Shown piece by piece: positions 22,978 to 34,845 of a stretch of DNA of 64,000 nt. Both the position numbers and the translations under genes were made by a program. The DNA comes from Ampullaceana balthica (taxonomy: Eukaryota; Mollusca; Gastropoda; Lymnaeidae). The notes beneath the pieces are model-generated. The model saw nothing but the letters and a program-made list of their open reading frames with translations, did no database searches and was not told the origin of the DNA. Within the stretch, counting starts at the first letter, position 1. Each line of letters starts with the position of its first letter. The stretch is taken from contig CALYLW010000060.1 in NCBI GenBank assembly GCA_944989445.1, positions 1,057,959 through 1,121,958 of the forward strand, written 5' to 3'.

Positions 22978-23186
22978 ATGAATTGGTTGCCCTGTAACTA
23001 TAGAGTCGTGACATCCTTTTCCTCTTTCGGGAATCTGTGTTTGAACTAACAGACACATTCATTTCTAACGCCATACTCCTCCAACTGTGAGAAAACATCA
23101 GACTGATATGTTAGTTTCGTTATGTTATACTCAGCAACTCCAATATAGATATTGAATGACATGACTCATTCATCATGAATGATATA

Positions 23187-23360
23187 CAGTCGGACTTCGC
23201 TAAGTCGAACTCAAAGTGACCCGAAAAATAAATCGACTTATGGAGTTTTCGAGTTGTGGAAAATGGCGTAATAGGCGCACAATTTGTCCCGGACCTAACT
23301 ATAAGTACGATATGGGGAGGTTTTCGACTTAGGGAAGTTCGACTTAGCAAGGTACGACTG
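23187..23360. mobile_element. Tc1/mariner-type MITE, pogo/Tigger-like ends
   Basis: Ends CAGTCGGACTTCGCTAAGTC and its inverse GACTTAGCAAGGTACGACTG face each other across 174 bp and are flanked by TA on both sides (23185-23186, 23361-23362). CAGTCGNACYTCG-type ends with TA duplication are typical of pogo/Tigger elements. A second internal inverted pair (TCGACTTA) is visible. Non-coding. Confidence 0.75.
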
Positions 23361-23408
23361 TATTAATATTGTCAAAGTGATCTAGATTACCAGAGGCATC
23401 ATTGAAAA

Positions 23409-24054
23409 GTTGACTATATGGTTTCTCTAAGGTTGATTATATGGTGTCTCTAAGGTTGACTATATGGTGTCTTTAAGCTTGGTTATATGGTGTCTCTAAG
23501 GTCGATTATATGGTGTCTATAAGGTTGATTATATGGTGTCTCTAAGGTTGACTATATGGTGTCTTTAAGCTTGGTTATATGGTGTCTCTAAGGTCGATTA
23601 TATGGTGACTCTAAGGTTGATTATATGGTGTCTCTAAGGTTGACTATATGGTGTCTTTAAGCTTGGTTATATGGTGTCTCTAAGGTCGATTATATGGTGT
23701 CTATAAGGTTGATTATATGGTGTCTCTAAGGTTGACTATATGGTGTCTTTAAGCTTGGTTATATGGTGTCTCTAAGGTCGATTATATGGTGTCTATAAGG
23801 TTGATTATATGGTGTCTATAAGGTTGATTATATGGTGTCTCTAAGTTTGATTATATGGTGTCTCTAAGTTTGATTATATGGTGTCTCTAAGTTTGATTAT
23901 ATGGTGTCTCTAAGTTTGATTATATGGTGTCTCTAAGTTTGATTATATGGTGTCTCTAAGTTTGATTATATGGTGTCTCTAAGTTTGATTATATGGTGTC
24001 TCTAAGTTTGATTATATGGTGTTTCTAAGTTTGATTATATGGTGTCCTTAAGGT
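23409..24054. repeat. 23-bp satellite, about 28 copies, with a four-unit higher-order repeat
   Basis: The base unit is TTGATTATATGGTGTCTCTA plus AGG. From about 23430 to 23810 four diverged monomers (TTGATT, TTGACT, TTGGTT with AGC, TCGATT) recur in fixed order, making a 92-bp higher-order unit. From about 23830 onwards the array is homogeneous AAGTTTGATT copies. Confidence 0.9.
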
Positions 24055-24162
24055 TGCACTGCTTAAACAACAACCAAAAAGGTTTCATAAAATTCTTTGT
24101 CATGTGAACATTGTACCCCGCTATTCAAAGGTAAAACAGCCGTGTGCAGCATTCTTCTACAA

Positions 24163-24369
24163 CAGGGGTCTCCAAACTACGGCCCGCGGGCCAGATGCGG
24201 CCCGCGAGGCACTCTCATCCGGCCCCTGGAGACCTTTAAATCTCCATAATAGATTCAATTTTTACATGTAGTTTACCACAAAACTTAGTATTTGGGGGTT
24301 AGTAGTCGGCCCCAAACTGCTGTTTGATAGTTAATGCGGCCCTTCAGCAGAAAAGTTTGGAGACCCCTG
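24163..24369. mobile_element. Non-autonomous hAT element (207 bp)
   Basis: CAGGGGTCTCCAAACT and AGTTTGGAGACCCCTG form exact 16-bp terminal inverted repeats. Flanks TTCTACAA and TTCTACAG are the 8-bp target duplication (one mismatch). The interior has GCGGCCCGCGAGG-type hAT subterminal text. No coding. Confidence 0.88.
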
Positions 24370-24377
24370 TTCTACAG

Positions 24378-25467
24378 CATACTCCACTGTTGTGCAGCAC
24401 CGTCCTTGTGCAACGAAGTGTCACGTGCCATATTCATCAATGGTTTTATGACCTGCACGCGATCTCAATGAATCTTTTAGCGCGTGGGTCTAATTTAGAG
24501 ACTGGGTCAATAGCACAACCAGGAGTCCTGGTGTTGGTATGGGAACTGTCCCACTGACTGAGGTAACTGTCCATGTCGTGGGTCAGGGCCTATGCTTGCT
24601 ATGGAGTTCATAACAGACATACTTGATAAAACGCGACGGCAAGAGAAAGGGAAAAAAAACAGACAAAAAACGTTTCGCATCATTGATTCGGATCACTCAA
24701 CTGATTGTGAAGTAGACGACAGACATTGTTTGTTGTTCGCTTACTGAAAGACATAATTTAGAATAGAAATATGGTGTTGTTGATAGAAGAGAAAGTCTTT
24801 GGTTAAGGGGAAAGAAGAAAAAAATAGAAGAAATGAAAGAAAAGGGTAAAACGAGACAATTTCGATTTGAGTCAAAGAATTTAGTGAAAATTTTTTTTGT
24901 ACTCAAGGCCAAGTTCAAGGTGAGTAGTGATTGATTGGTGAGCCGTGTTGGGGTAGGGTACCAGGGCACACTCCAGGGAAGTTTGATTAATATTTAAAAC
25001 CAAGCGACATCTGTTTGGTGTTGTAGTAACCAGTCAATGTGACGGCCAGTTCTCCTGCACCCCGAGTTGTAAACAGTCAATTACTGACTATTCAAAATGA
25101 CCTCTGGTTCTCATAAAACCCTAGCAGTAACCAGTCCATACCACTTGGTAGTGACAGAATTAGTACATGTACTTCTCACCCCGAGTAGTGGTAGTCGTAA
25201 AACAATGTAGATCGTCGAAAAAAAAATTAGAATAAGTGGTGCGTTACATGCAGTCAAGCAAAATAATGGATCTCTACTGGACTAATTGGAATTCACCGCA
25301 AAGTTTTTTTCTTTCGTTATATTCGTTTTATTTGTGTACTATTTGTTCTTTGAGGAAGGCTCTTTGCCGATTCGTTCGCTGTTGTGTTACGTCCCGTTAG
25401 GCTAACTAATACCCTGTTTATATGTTATACACTTACTAATGCAGTCAATCACGAGGTTCTAAAGGTG
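24378..25467. other. Spacer, no gene recognised
   Basis: No exon or transposon end could be supported. A TTTGAGGAAGGCTCTTTGCC motif near 25351 resembles text found at the end of some retroelements but is too little to name. Confidence 0.4.
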
Positions 25468-25730
25468 CCTCAGACAGACAACCCGCTCAGTCAGCTAAGG
25501 GTGGACACCTCAGACAGACAACCCACTCAGTCAGCTAAAGGTGGACACCTCAGACAGACAGCCCGCTCAGTCAGCTAAGGGTGGACACCTCAGACAGACA
25601 ACCCGCCCAGTCAGCTAAAGGTGGACACCTCAGACAGACAACCCGCTCAGTCAGCTAAAGGTGGACACCTCAGACAGACAACCCGCTAAGTCAGCTAAAG
25701 GTGGACACCTCAGACAGACAACCCGCTCAG
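25468..25730. repeat. 40-bp minisatellite, about 6.5 copies
   Basis: The unit is CCTCAGACAGACAACCCGCT plus CAGTCAGCTAAAGGTGGACA, with near-identical copies. Confidence 0.95.
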
Positions 25731-26614
25731 CCCCAACCCTGATTATTTATTTCCATCACCACTAAAAACACAAATATACTTTAGAAATCGGTACAATAGT
25801 AAATAATTGGAGTCCTTTGGTGGTAACATTATTATCATTATAATTATGTCCAAGCTTTTTAGATCGTTTAAACAAAACAAACTATTAACCTCTTCTAGTT
25901 GGGTGAATAAATTACACACACTACAGAGTTTATTGATCTTCTACTTCTTATGAAGTGTAGTGCTGAGAATCTTTATAAATATAGTGAGATGACAATGATA
26001 ACATCTGAGCTGAAAATGTAAATCAAAAGAAAGACATTGCAAAATATTTTACTTAAAGTTAAATAGGATGGGCTACTCGGCCAGGTATTACCTAACAACG
26101 CTTTAAACTCCTCGCCACCCATTTCATGCTTTGGTTGTCCCCTGGCCGAATGTGTTGGATTAAAGTGTAATCTCGCATCTTAAGACGACATCCACGGGCA
26201 CTGGTCAGCTTGACTCCCGCGATAGTCACAACACAACATTGTCCAACAGCCAGGGCCACTTCCCGTCTATTCACGGCTGTTCCCACTCACCCCCCCCCCT
26301 TTTCCACCACCCACCGCCCGAGGGCGGTTTCATTGTTCCAATCCGTCGACCGTGTCGATGACGTTATGTTTACGTCACGTGATCCACGAGACGACATCTG
26401 GGCCACATCTGATAACAGCGAGACCTCACCACGCACCAGCTGTCAGCGGCTCAATGTTACTTTTGTCATATACGTCATCATTCCTGGGGTCCAGATGCGG
26501 GGGTGGGGGCGTCAGGTCAGCCATGGTAAACAAACAGCACGTGTGGACACGACGATATGACACCAATGTCCTGGTACACGTCTACTCAATGTTGTTCTCA
26601 TATATGATATATGT
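25731..26614. other. Spacer, no gene recognised
   Basis: GC content rises at 26200-26540, which includes a C9 tract near 26291 and GATGACGTTATGTTTACGTC with CACGTG. Frames of 110-116 codons at 26210-26687 run into the neighbouring minisatellite and have no known domain. Confidence 0.4.
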
Positions 26615-26893
26615 ATATGTAAGTAATGACCTGGTATATGTCTATGTCAGTATTACTGAGTATAGACCTGGTACAACTCAATGTTAGTATTGATGTGGTA
26701 CATGTCTGTGTCAGTATTGACCTGGTATATGTCTATGTCAGTATTGACCTGGTACATGTCTGTGTCAGTATTGACCTGGTATTTGTCTATGTCAGTATTG
26801 ACCTGGTATATGTCTATGTCAGTATTGACCTGGTACATGTCTATGTCAGTATTGATGAAGTACATTTCTATGTCAGTATTGATGTGGTACATG
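26615..26893. repeat. 27-bp minisatellite, about ten copies
   Basis: The unit is GTCAGTATTGACCTGGTACA plus TGTCTAT. The length is divisible by three and lacks stops in several frames, producing open frames on both strands (SIDLVYVYV; YQVNTDID). Not called as genes. The array is directly abutted by a hAT element. Confidence 0.95.
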
Positions 26894-26901
26894 TTCTATG
26901 C

Positions 26902-27201
26902 CAGTGCTTCTCAAAGTGGTGGTCTGTGGACCGGTGCCCCTCCGTGGGCCATCCGCCACCGGTCCTCAGAAGTTAACAAGAACGGAAAGAAAAATATAAT
27001 TATAATCCTCCATTTGCTACCAATAATACTAACGCTATAGAGTTTGTCATTTTTAACAATAAGCTAATCAATGAAAGAAATAAAAGGAAATAAAATACAT
27101 TTCGCTACCATGTAAGTACAGGGAAAATAGTGCACCGGTCCCTGGTACAATGGGAAAAAATTCCTGCCGGTCCGCCATACTAAAGAGTTTGAGAAACACT
27201 G
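26902..27201 (+). mobile_element. Non-autonomous hAT element (300 bp)
   Basis: CAGTGCTTCTCAAAGTGG on the left and AGAGTTTGAGAAACACTG on the right are inverted ends. Flanks TTCTATGC and TTCTCTGC are the 8-bp target duplication with one change. The element at 47138-47317 is the same family in opposite orientation. The right flank continues past the minisatellite edge. Confidence 0.85.
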
Positions 27202-27209
27202 TTCTCTGC

Positions 27210-28099
27210 CACAAGACAACCGCAATGAAAACACATTTCTGAAATATTATAGAACAAGAGCTAGAGTCAACATAAAGCTGTACAGCGCTATAAGAATAGT
27301 ACAGGATTTCATTTTCACAATCAGATTTTCTTCAAACTTATTAAAATGTTGATTACAGACTCAGTGCCATAAAAGTCTTAATAAAAATAAAGAGAACATT
27401 TCTGAAGTACGTGACACTGACACTCAATTCTATGTATTACATCACACATTTTATAGATACATATTTAAATTAATATATTCTCTATATAAAGTATATAAAA
27501 ATTCATATATTTCTTTGAGCCCTTAAAGCCTCTCTACACCATTAGCCAGGCTGACTTGTAATTCAGGGAAAGTTGTTGAATACTCTTCCGCAAAGGTAAA
27601 ATTAATTTTTTTCCTTAAATGGGTTTCATAAAAATAATTTTAACCTCATCTACTGGGCGATATGGATGGTTCTTAACTTTGACGAAACTTGGTACATAAA
27701 AACTTGATGGCCCATATTAACTTACTATAGGCATAGGGCAGTGAATTTCTAAGGTCCATTAATTCGGGGCCCAGGGCCCAATTTTTTTTTCGTAAACCCT
27801 TAAAACTGTATTTCCCATTCCATTTTTACACGATCTTGATAAATATTGACACATACATACATCTTGATCCATTTTAAAATGTCAAGTGGTTTTCAACTTG
27901 TTTCTTTTCATATAAAAGATTATTTTTTTTTGGCGTTGTATCCTAACACCAATCTTGTTTTCTTGCATAACTTTTCAAAATAACAATTACCACGCATTGA
28001 GTTCTTTGCATTTCGTTTCCTTCGAGATCGTTGCAACTCGCGTAGGGTAAGTTAGTTGTAATTTAATTTTGTATATTCTTTAAATAACGAGTAGCAGCC
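27210..28099. other. AT-rich spacer, nothing recognised
   Basis: No exon, RNA or repeat end identified. Confidence 0.4.
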
Positions 28100-28361
28100 G
28101 ACACAGTCATGTGGTCAAGCATGGAATTGTTGTATACGCCGTCAGGTTAACGACACAGTCATGTGGTCAAGCATGGAATTGTTGTATACGCCGTCAGGTT
28201 AACGACACAGTCATGTGGTCAAGCATGGAATTGTTGTATACGCCGTCAGGTTAACGACACAGTCATGTGGTCAAGCATGGAATTGTTGTATTCACGCCGT
28301 CAGGTGAACGACAGTCATGTGGTCAAGCATGGCATTGTTGTATACGCCGTCAGGTTAACGA
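28100..28361. repeat. 52-bp minisatellite, five copies
   Basis: The unit is CACAGTCATGTGGTCAAGCA plus TGGAATTGTTGTATACGCCG and TCAGGTTAACGA. The fourth copy has small changes. Confidence 0.95.
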
Positions 28362-28395
28362 CAAAGTGAGGTCATAAGTCAGAGCGATAACATTG

Positions 28396-30147
28396 AACTA
28401 GTGCTACAATGAACATAGTGACATGTGTCTTGTTAGTGATGGAACTAGTACCACATTGAACACACGGAGATGTGTCATGGTAGTGATAGAACTAATACCC
28501 TATCGTACACACGGTGATGTGTCATGGTAGTGATAGAACTAATACCCTATCGAACACACGGTGATGTGTCATGGTAGTGATAGAACTAGTACCCTATTGC
28601 ACACATGGGGATGTGTCATGGTAGTGATAGAACTAGTACCGCATTGAACACACGGTGATGTGTCATGATGGTGATAGAACTAGTACCCTATTGCACACAT
28701 GGGGATGTGTCATGGTAGTGATAGAACTAGTACCGCATTGAACAGACGGAGATGTGTCATGGTAATGAGAGAACTAGTACCCTATTGCACACATGGGGAT
28801 GTGTCATGGTAGTGATAGAACTAGTACCGCATTGAACACACGGAGATGTGTCATGGTAGTGAGAGAACTAGTGCCCTATTGCACACATGGAGATGTGTCA
28901 TGGTAGTGAGAGAACTTGTGCCTTATTGAACACATGGAGATGTGTCATGGTAGTGATAGAACTAGTGCCCTATTGGACACACGGAGATGTTTCATGGTAG
29001 TGATAGAACTAGTGCCTTATTGGACACAAGGAGATGTGTCATGGTAGTGAGAGAACTAATGCCCTATTGAACACATGGATATGTGTCATGGTAGTGAGAA
29101 AACTCATGCCCTATTGAACACATGGAGATGTGTCGTGGTAGTGAGAAAACTCATGCCCTATTGAACACATGGAGATGTGTCATGGTAGTGAGAGAACTAG
29201 TGCCTTATTGGACACACGGAGATGTGTCATGGTAGTGAGAGAACTAGTACCCTATTGAACACACGGAGATGTGTCATGGTAGTGATAGAACTAGTGCCTT
29301 ATTGAACACATGGAGATGTGTCATGGTAGTGATATAACTAGTGCCCTGTTGAACACACGGAGATGTGTCATGGTAGTGAAATAACTAATGTTCTATTGAA
29401 CACACGGAGATGTGTCATGGTAGTGAGAGAACTAGTGCACTATTGAACACATGGAGATGTGTCATGGTAGTGATAAAACTAGTACCCTCCCTATTGAACA
29501 CATGGATATGTGTCATGGTAGTGAAAGAACTAATGTTCTATTGAACACATGGATATGTGTCATGGTAGTGAAAGAACTAATGTTCTATTGAACACATGGA
29601 TATGTGTCATGGTAGTGAAAGAACTAATGTTCTATTGAACACATGGAGATGTGTCATGGTAGTGAAAGAACTAATGTTCTATTGAACACATGGAGATGTG
29701 TCATGGTAGTGATATAACTAGTGCCCTATTGAACACACGGAGATGTGTCATGGTAGTGAAATAACTAATGTTCTATTGAACACACGGAGATGTGTCATGG
29801 TAGTGAGAGAACTAGTGCCCTATTGAACACATGGAGATGTGTCATGGTAGTGATAAAACTAGTACCCTCCCTATTGAACACATGGATATGTGTCATGGTA
29901 ATGAAAGAACTAATGTTCTATTGAACACATGGATATGTGTCATGGTAGTGAAAGAACTAATGTTCTATTGAACACATGGATATGTGTCATGGTAGTGAAA
30001 GAACTAATGTTCTATTGAACACATGGAGATGTGTCATGGTAGTGAAAGAACTAATGTTCTATTGAACACACGGATATGTGTCATGGTTGTGATACAACAA
30101 TTACCACATTGAATATAGCGACATATGCCTTGGTAGTGAAAGAATTA
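28396..30147. repeat. 47-bp satellite, about 37 copies, with a duplicated 380-bp block
   Basis: The unit is AACACACGGAGATGTGTCAT plus GGTAGTGATAGAACTAGTGC and CCTATTG. Monomers vary (ACACATGG or ACACACGG; GATAGAAC, GAGAGAAC or GAAAGAAC). The block 29331-29710 is repeated almost exactly from 29711 to about 30080 as an eight-monomer higher-order unit that includes a four-base CCCT insertion. Confidence 0.95.
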
Positions 30148-30371
30148 AATCTTCTCACATTAAATACCATTTTTTACCACATCAATATAACATTTCTGTC
30201 GACTACTAAAGCCATATGAACTTGACCCCAACAAGCAATTAAAGTCATTTGAGACAAACACACCAACATGGGGGAAGTTCACCCTACTGTGAAACTGATT
30301 GAACTAACAAAATTTGTTAATGTCTGACCAAATGGTCAGTAGAGACAGCTTATCAACAGATTAACAAAGCA

Positions 30372-30525
30372 ATACACAAACATTGATATATTAACATATC
30401 AAAATGCAAACACTGATATATTAACATAGCAATATAATAACACTGATATATTAACTTTGCAATTGATTAACATAGCAATATACAAACACTGATATATTAA
30501 CTTTGCAATTGATTAACATAGCAAT
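30372..30525. repeat. Irregular AT-rich tandem repeat
   Basis: Copies of ACACTGATATATTAACATAG plus CAATATA with a longer variant containing TTTGCAATTG, repeated about four times. Confidence 0.8.
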
Positions 30526-30716
30526 AGATTTCCGATCCATTTCCTTTTAACTGGTATTTTGAAAAATTCAACATTTAATGAACAATTCAAACAAAAATTA
30601 AACTTTTTTGTTTACTCTTACCTTTAAATCTTATCTTTTAAGATTTTTATTAATTTCTTTGTTTGCGTTCTTTTATTTCGTGTTTCTGTATAAACACAAC
30701 TGGGGCCAGGCCTGGA

Positions 30717-31640
30717 TTGACCATTAGGCAAACACGGCACGTGCCTAGGGAATCAAGCGTTAGGGGCACCACAAGTCCTCAACAAAAAAAAAGTATATTG
30801 TCACGGTAGCCGCGCGCAATCGATATGACATTAGCAAATCGCAAATGTAATATTGAATTTCACATTATTTAACCTTGGCTCTACAACCTCGAATACCTCC
30901 CACCCAATTTTTTTATTTTTATTTTACTAGGAGTTTTGTGTGTGTGCTATTTTTAAAACTTTTTTTCGGGATATGTTTGTGCAGAAAACATTGCATAGAA
31001 GATGCAAGAATTCGAATTTGCTCTCATGCTTGTCTTTTGGGAAGAGTGTTACAACATTTTCAAAGTGTCGGTTAAGCTCTACAAAATGAGCACGTGAACT
31101 TGGAAACGTATGCTGATTTCTAGCAGATTACTTGAATCAATCTTGGAACGAATTTGAAAGATTTAAAGAAGCTGCAAAAGAAATAACACAAGGTGTGGAT
31201 TATAATTCAACTTTGACCCGTAATCGTAAACGAAAGACAGTGGTAATTGATGGTGATGCCCCTGCATGCCAGAGACAAATTTCGTATGTCTGCTATCCAC
31301 GCCATTGTTGACAAAAATGAGACGGAGATGAATAGACGAGGACAGGTAAATAATGATACAGCTGTTCGATTTTCTGGTTTGGTCGATGTACAACAAACTA
31401 ACAAACATCTCAGTGTTGTGAAGGACTAATGAATGCCTGTTCTGAAGATCTGAACAATAATTTATATCCTGAACAACAACAGTTCCCCTCATATATTCGC
31501 CACAGATTTCGTGCATAAAAATCTGAAAAGAACACGCCCAGTCATGCAGAATTATACAAAGTAATAGTTAGAGACACCATCGAGTGTGCTTTTCCAAATG
31601 TAGAAATTGACGCTAAAGGTTACGAACTGTTCAATTGAGC
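30717..31640 (+). mobile_element. Decayed hAT transposon (ZMYM1/DUF4371-like), left end plus coding remnant
   Basis: The left end CAGGCCTGGATTGACCATTA plus GGCAAAC, GCACGTGCCTAGGG and GGGGCACC is of the type found in DUF4371/ZMYM-containing hAT elements. A transposase remnant follows at 31190-31637. The right end is lost where dispersed repeat X begins at about 31640. Confidence 0.55.
31190..31637 (+). pseudogene. hAT transposase remnant (DUF4371/ZMYM1-like)
   Basis: Pieces in shifting frames give DKFRMSAIHAIVDKNETEMN, then LNNNLYPEQQQFPSYIRHRF, then a stop, then IECAFPNVEIDAKGYELF. These correspond in order to the middle and late parts of ZMYM1-like hAT transposases (motifs 'FR...ID.L..EL.RR', 'LYPE...F...' and 'AFPNVEIALRIYL'). 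At least two frameshifts and one stop show it is dead; the C-terminal block is missing. Confidence 0.6.
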
Positions 31641-32600
31641 GCTCTTTTTAAATCATTTATATAATTCATGGCGTCCGCTTGATTGTTTGATTGCTTGTCG
31701 CAAAAACTTTGTATCGATTTTAACACACTTCCCCGTATGCTAGCGAGCTGAAGTTTTGCAGGCAGACTCGTGGTGACGATAAAAATGATCTATCAGAATT
31801 TCACATCCATTTAATGTACTGTAATGAAATTAATGAATTTTTAGATTGGCTCTATGTATGTCTATGTAGCATGTACAGTTTTGTGCTAGACCAGGGGTCG
31901 GGAAATTTTTTGTCTGAGAGAGCCATAGACACCACATATTTTGAAAAGTAATTCTGTGAGAGCCATACATTATGTTTAAAACTAAAAATTCGAGTAAATG
32001 TTTTTGAGTAATTTCAACACTAAAACTACAATAATCATGATTTCTGAATTCTTTTCTTATAACATTGTTATGCTGTGTTTTTTTTAAATGCCATTAATAA
32101 GTAGTTCACAGGAGCCTGAATAAAGCGTTTAAAAAAAATAATTGAACATATTTCTGAGAGCCAGATCCAGCCATCAATAGAGCCACATATGGCTCGCGGG
32201 CCATTGTTTCCCGACCCCTGTGCTAGACCTCCGCAATGCGTATTATATTGAACTACCTTTTAAATATTTTCTTGTCGCGCGGTGCTGTTCGTATTATATT
32301 GACGATACTTTTGTGACTACCTTCCCGATCTATAATTGTTATGCTAGTCTGTGGCGTGGTGCGCATTATATTAAACATGTTTTTATAACCCTTTTCCCGT
32401 GATTAAATTGAGCTGAAATTTAGCAGGCAGACTGTTCTGGTTTCTTTTTTACTATAAATACTTTATATATGAGACATAAACACAATTTTGGATTTTTGGA
32501 ATAACGTGCGATGCGTATTATAATGAACATATTTTTACTTATGTCTCGTATATAAAGGAAGGATTTATAGTTAAAAACTTTATTTTTTACGGCTTTAAAA
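31641..32600 (+). repeat. Dispersed repeat 'X', copy 2, split by a hAT element
   Basis: GATTGCTTGTCGCAAAAACT, GCTAGCGAGCTGAAGTTTTG and TGGTGCGCATTATATTAAAC-type segments match 61550-61950. The copy is interrupted at 31892-32220 by a 329-bp hAT element and then continues with GCGTATTATATTGAAC and the TATAAAGGAAGGATTTATAG end. Confidence 0.6.
31892..32220. mobile_element. Non-autonomous hAT element (329 bp), exact target duplication
   Basis: CAGGGGTCGGGAA and TTCCCGACCCCTG are inverted ends; the 8-bp TGCTAGAC occurs exactly on both sides (31884-31891, 32221-32228). It sits within repeat X. The uninterrupted site TTGTGCTAGACTGTCGCGTG is present in another X copy near 60577. Confidence 0.92.
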
Positions 32601-33336
32601 AAATTATCAGTTAAAACGCACACAAAATCCACGTAGATCGATAATGAAACAAGATTTTTTGAGTACAGCATCAAAGTTAATTTTGCGCAACAAGTAGTCT
32701 ATGCCTCAATCATCAACAGAGATAATGAAATTTTGTTGATGTACTCAAAACCTTTGCCAGATTTGATAGACAAAATAATTTTAAAATGTAAATGTGCGCG
32801 CTCTCTCTCTCTCCCCCTCTCTCTCCTTCTCCCCCCCTCTCTCTCTCTCTCTGACTTTCTCAGCTATTAAAAACGCTACAGTATTTTTGTCTATCATTAT
32901 TACAAAATTAATTAAATATTAATTTTCATACAGAGTACAGAGATACCTTATTGTAGTTTTTATATGAGTGATAGTAGTACAAACTACTGTTTTTCTGTGT
33001 TAGTTTTTTGCATAAGATTGAAAATACCAGCGGTCAGTGGAGGATCGGGGGCCCGGGGCGGAAGGGTGCACCCATGTGGGTTTGTGGCTAGGGCACCAAG
33101 ATGGCTTAATCCGGGCCCGACTGGGGCAGTTATCGTCAAGTCATAATTCAAGATAATCTTTTATTTATTTTGATGTTTTTACACCGTTTGTACCATGCAT
33201 TTAATGATACCAACCCTAAGGCGGACCAGAGGCACCATAACATAAATCATGGGCCCACGGGTACGAGATGTCTCCTTCAGTTTTAGGCTGCACCAACTGT
33301 ATTCCGGAATTAAGCAATTCACCATCATGTACCAGG
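32601..33336. other. AT-rich spacer with a CT simple repeat
   Basis: 32795-32853 is a degenerate (CT)n tract. Around 33038-33123, CAGTGGAGGATCGGGGGCCC and AATCCGGGCCCGACTGGGGC look like hAT-type ends but no target duplication could be found. Confidence 0.45.
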
Positions 33337-33605
33337 AGAGATGTACCGAATTAGTAGTAAATATGTTCTGGCAGACGGGAGAGATGTACCGACTTACAAG
33401 TACACATGTTCTGACAGACAGGAGAGATGTACCGATTGACAAGTACACATGTTCTGACAGATAGACCAGGTTGTGCAGACACCAGCTGACCCTGTCCAGC
33501 AGATAGACCAGGTTGTTTAGACACCAGCTGACCCTGTCCAGCAGATAGACCAGGTTGTCTAGACACCAGCTGACCCTGTCCAGCAGATAGAACAGGTTGT
33601 CGAGA
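33337..33605. repeat. Two adjoining minisatellites (43-bp x3, then 42-bp x3.5)
   Basis: 33337-33460 repeats a unit with GAGAGATGTACCGATTGACA and AGTACACATGTTCTGACAG. 33461-33605 repeats CAGATAGACCAGGTTGTCTA plus GACACCAGCTGACCCTGTCC. The two units share the CAGA join, as if the second grew out of the first. Confidence 0.9.
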
Positions 33606-34358
33606 TGTAACCAGCGTTTGAGAGCTGCATGTTTGTTATTAAGTCTACAATTAATATGAATGTCGTGCTAAAACCCATTCTGTCGTCATGCCGTCAACAC
33701 GTGACTTTAACAGACTTTGTATTGGCGGTAGGTGTTAACCAACCCCAGACCAAAACAGGAAACAACAACACGGGACAAGTGAAACAAGAGAACCCGGACT
33801 GTGTTTATAGTTATAGATTAATGTGTCAACTTTTTCTGTGTTACTTCGGTCTAGTTCTGTTGATGATATCATATTTCAATCTTGAGGCTATACTATAAGA
33901 CTCTAACAGAACTGAAGCTTTAGTTCGCCTTTCATGTTCCCGTGAGTGCAGGTCCAGAGGGATGGTGGAGTTATCGGGAACACGATTGGACGAAATTAGG
34001 CAACGGTATCGTGGTAACTAAGGTAAACTAAGCTCCGTCGTGTATATATTTGTAAAGGTTAACGGCTAGTTATATTTAGATCAAAGATGAGATGCCGGAC
34101 CGGTCTACGTATACAAAACACACACCCAGAATAGTCGTCAATGACGTCATTGGACTCAGTTTACTCTCAAGCTTCTGGATTAGTGAAGACAACACCGGCT
34201 TATTAAAGCGTTTTAAGTACGCACCACTCATTTAATTAATGAACGTAGTTAAAATAATTCGATTTTTTATATTTAAAGTTTTAAAATGTATTCCTTAATT
34301 TTTTAATTATTTATTGAGGGGAAGGGAGAGGGTGGGGAGGAGAAGCTTGTGTGGTCAA
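33606..34358. other. Spacer, no gene recognised
   Basis: An 89-codon frame at 33629-33898 has a hydrophobic tail and no known motif. A TGACGTCA motif lies near 34144. Confidence 0.4.
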
Positions 34359-34845
34359 AATAGGGGGAGAAAGGAATTGTTTGGATAATTATCTTGAACA
34401 ACTCACTAAAAACGGCGACAAGAAGGAAGTCGTCAGACAATGATGGGTAGAAATAATGTCAAACTATGGCGGGTAGAAATAACGTCAAACTATGGCGGGT
34501 AGAAATAACGTCAAACTATGGCGGGTAGAAATAACGCCAAACTATGGCGGGTAGAAATAACGTCAAACTATGGCGGGTAGAAATAACGTCAAACAATGGC
34601 GGGTAGAAATAATGTCAAACAATGGCGGGTAGAAATAACGTCACACAATGGCGGGTAGAAATAGGGGGAGAAAGGAATTGTTTGGATAATTATCTTGAAC
34701 AACTCGCTAAAAACGGCGACAAGAAGGAAGTCGTCAGACAATGGCGGGTAGAAATAATGTCAAACTATGGCGGGTAGAAATAACGTCACACAATGGCGGG
34801 TAGAAATAACGTCAAACAATGGCGGGTAGAAATAACGTCACACAA
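34359..34845. repeat. 26-bp minisatellite with a duplicated flanking block
   Basis: The unit is TGGCGGGTAGAAATAACGTC plus AAACTA. An 84-bp non-array segment (ATAGGGGGAGAAAGGAATTG through AAGTCGTCAGACAATG) occurs at about 34360-34443 and again at about 34662-34744. Flank and array were therefore duplicated together about 302 bp apart. Confidence 0.9.

Noticed and set aside
25351..25385. GAGGAAGGCTCTTTGCCGAT motif resembling a retroelement end
   Set aside because: Too short and without neighbouring coding or tail evidence.
28396..30147. CRISPR-like array
   Set aside because: Monomers are contiguous with no unique spacers of constant length, and the genome is eukaryotic; this is a satellite.
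33038..33123. Possible hAT MITE with GGGGCCCGGGG and CCGGGCCCGAC ends
   Set aside because: No matching 8-bp duplication or clear terminal inversion was found.
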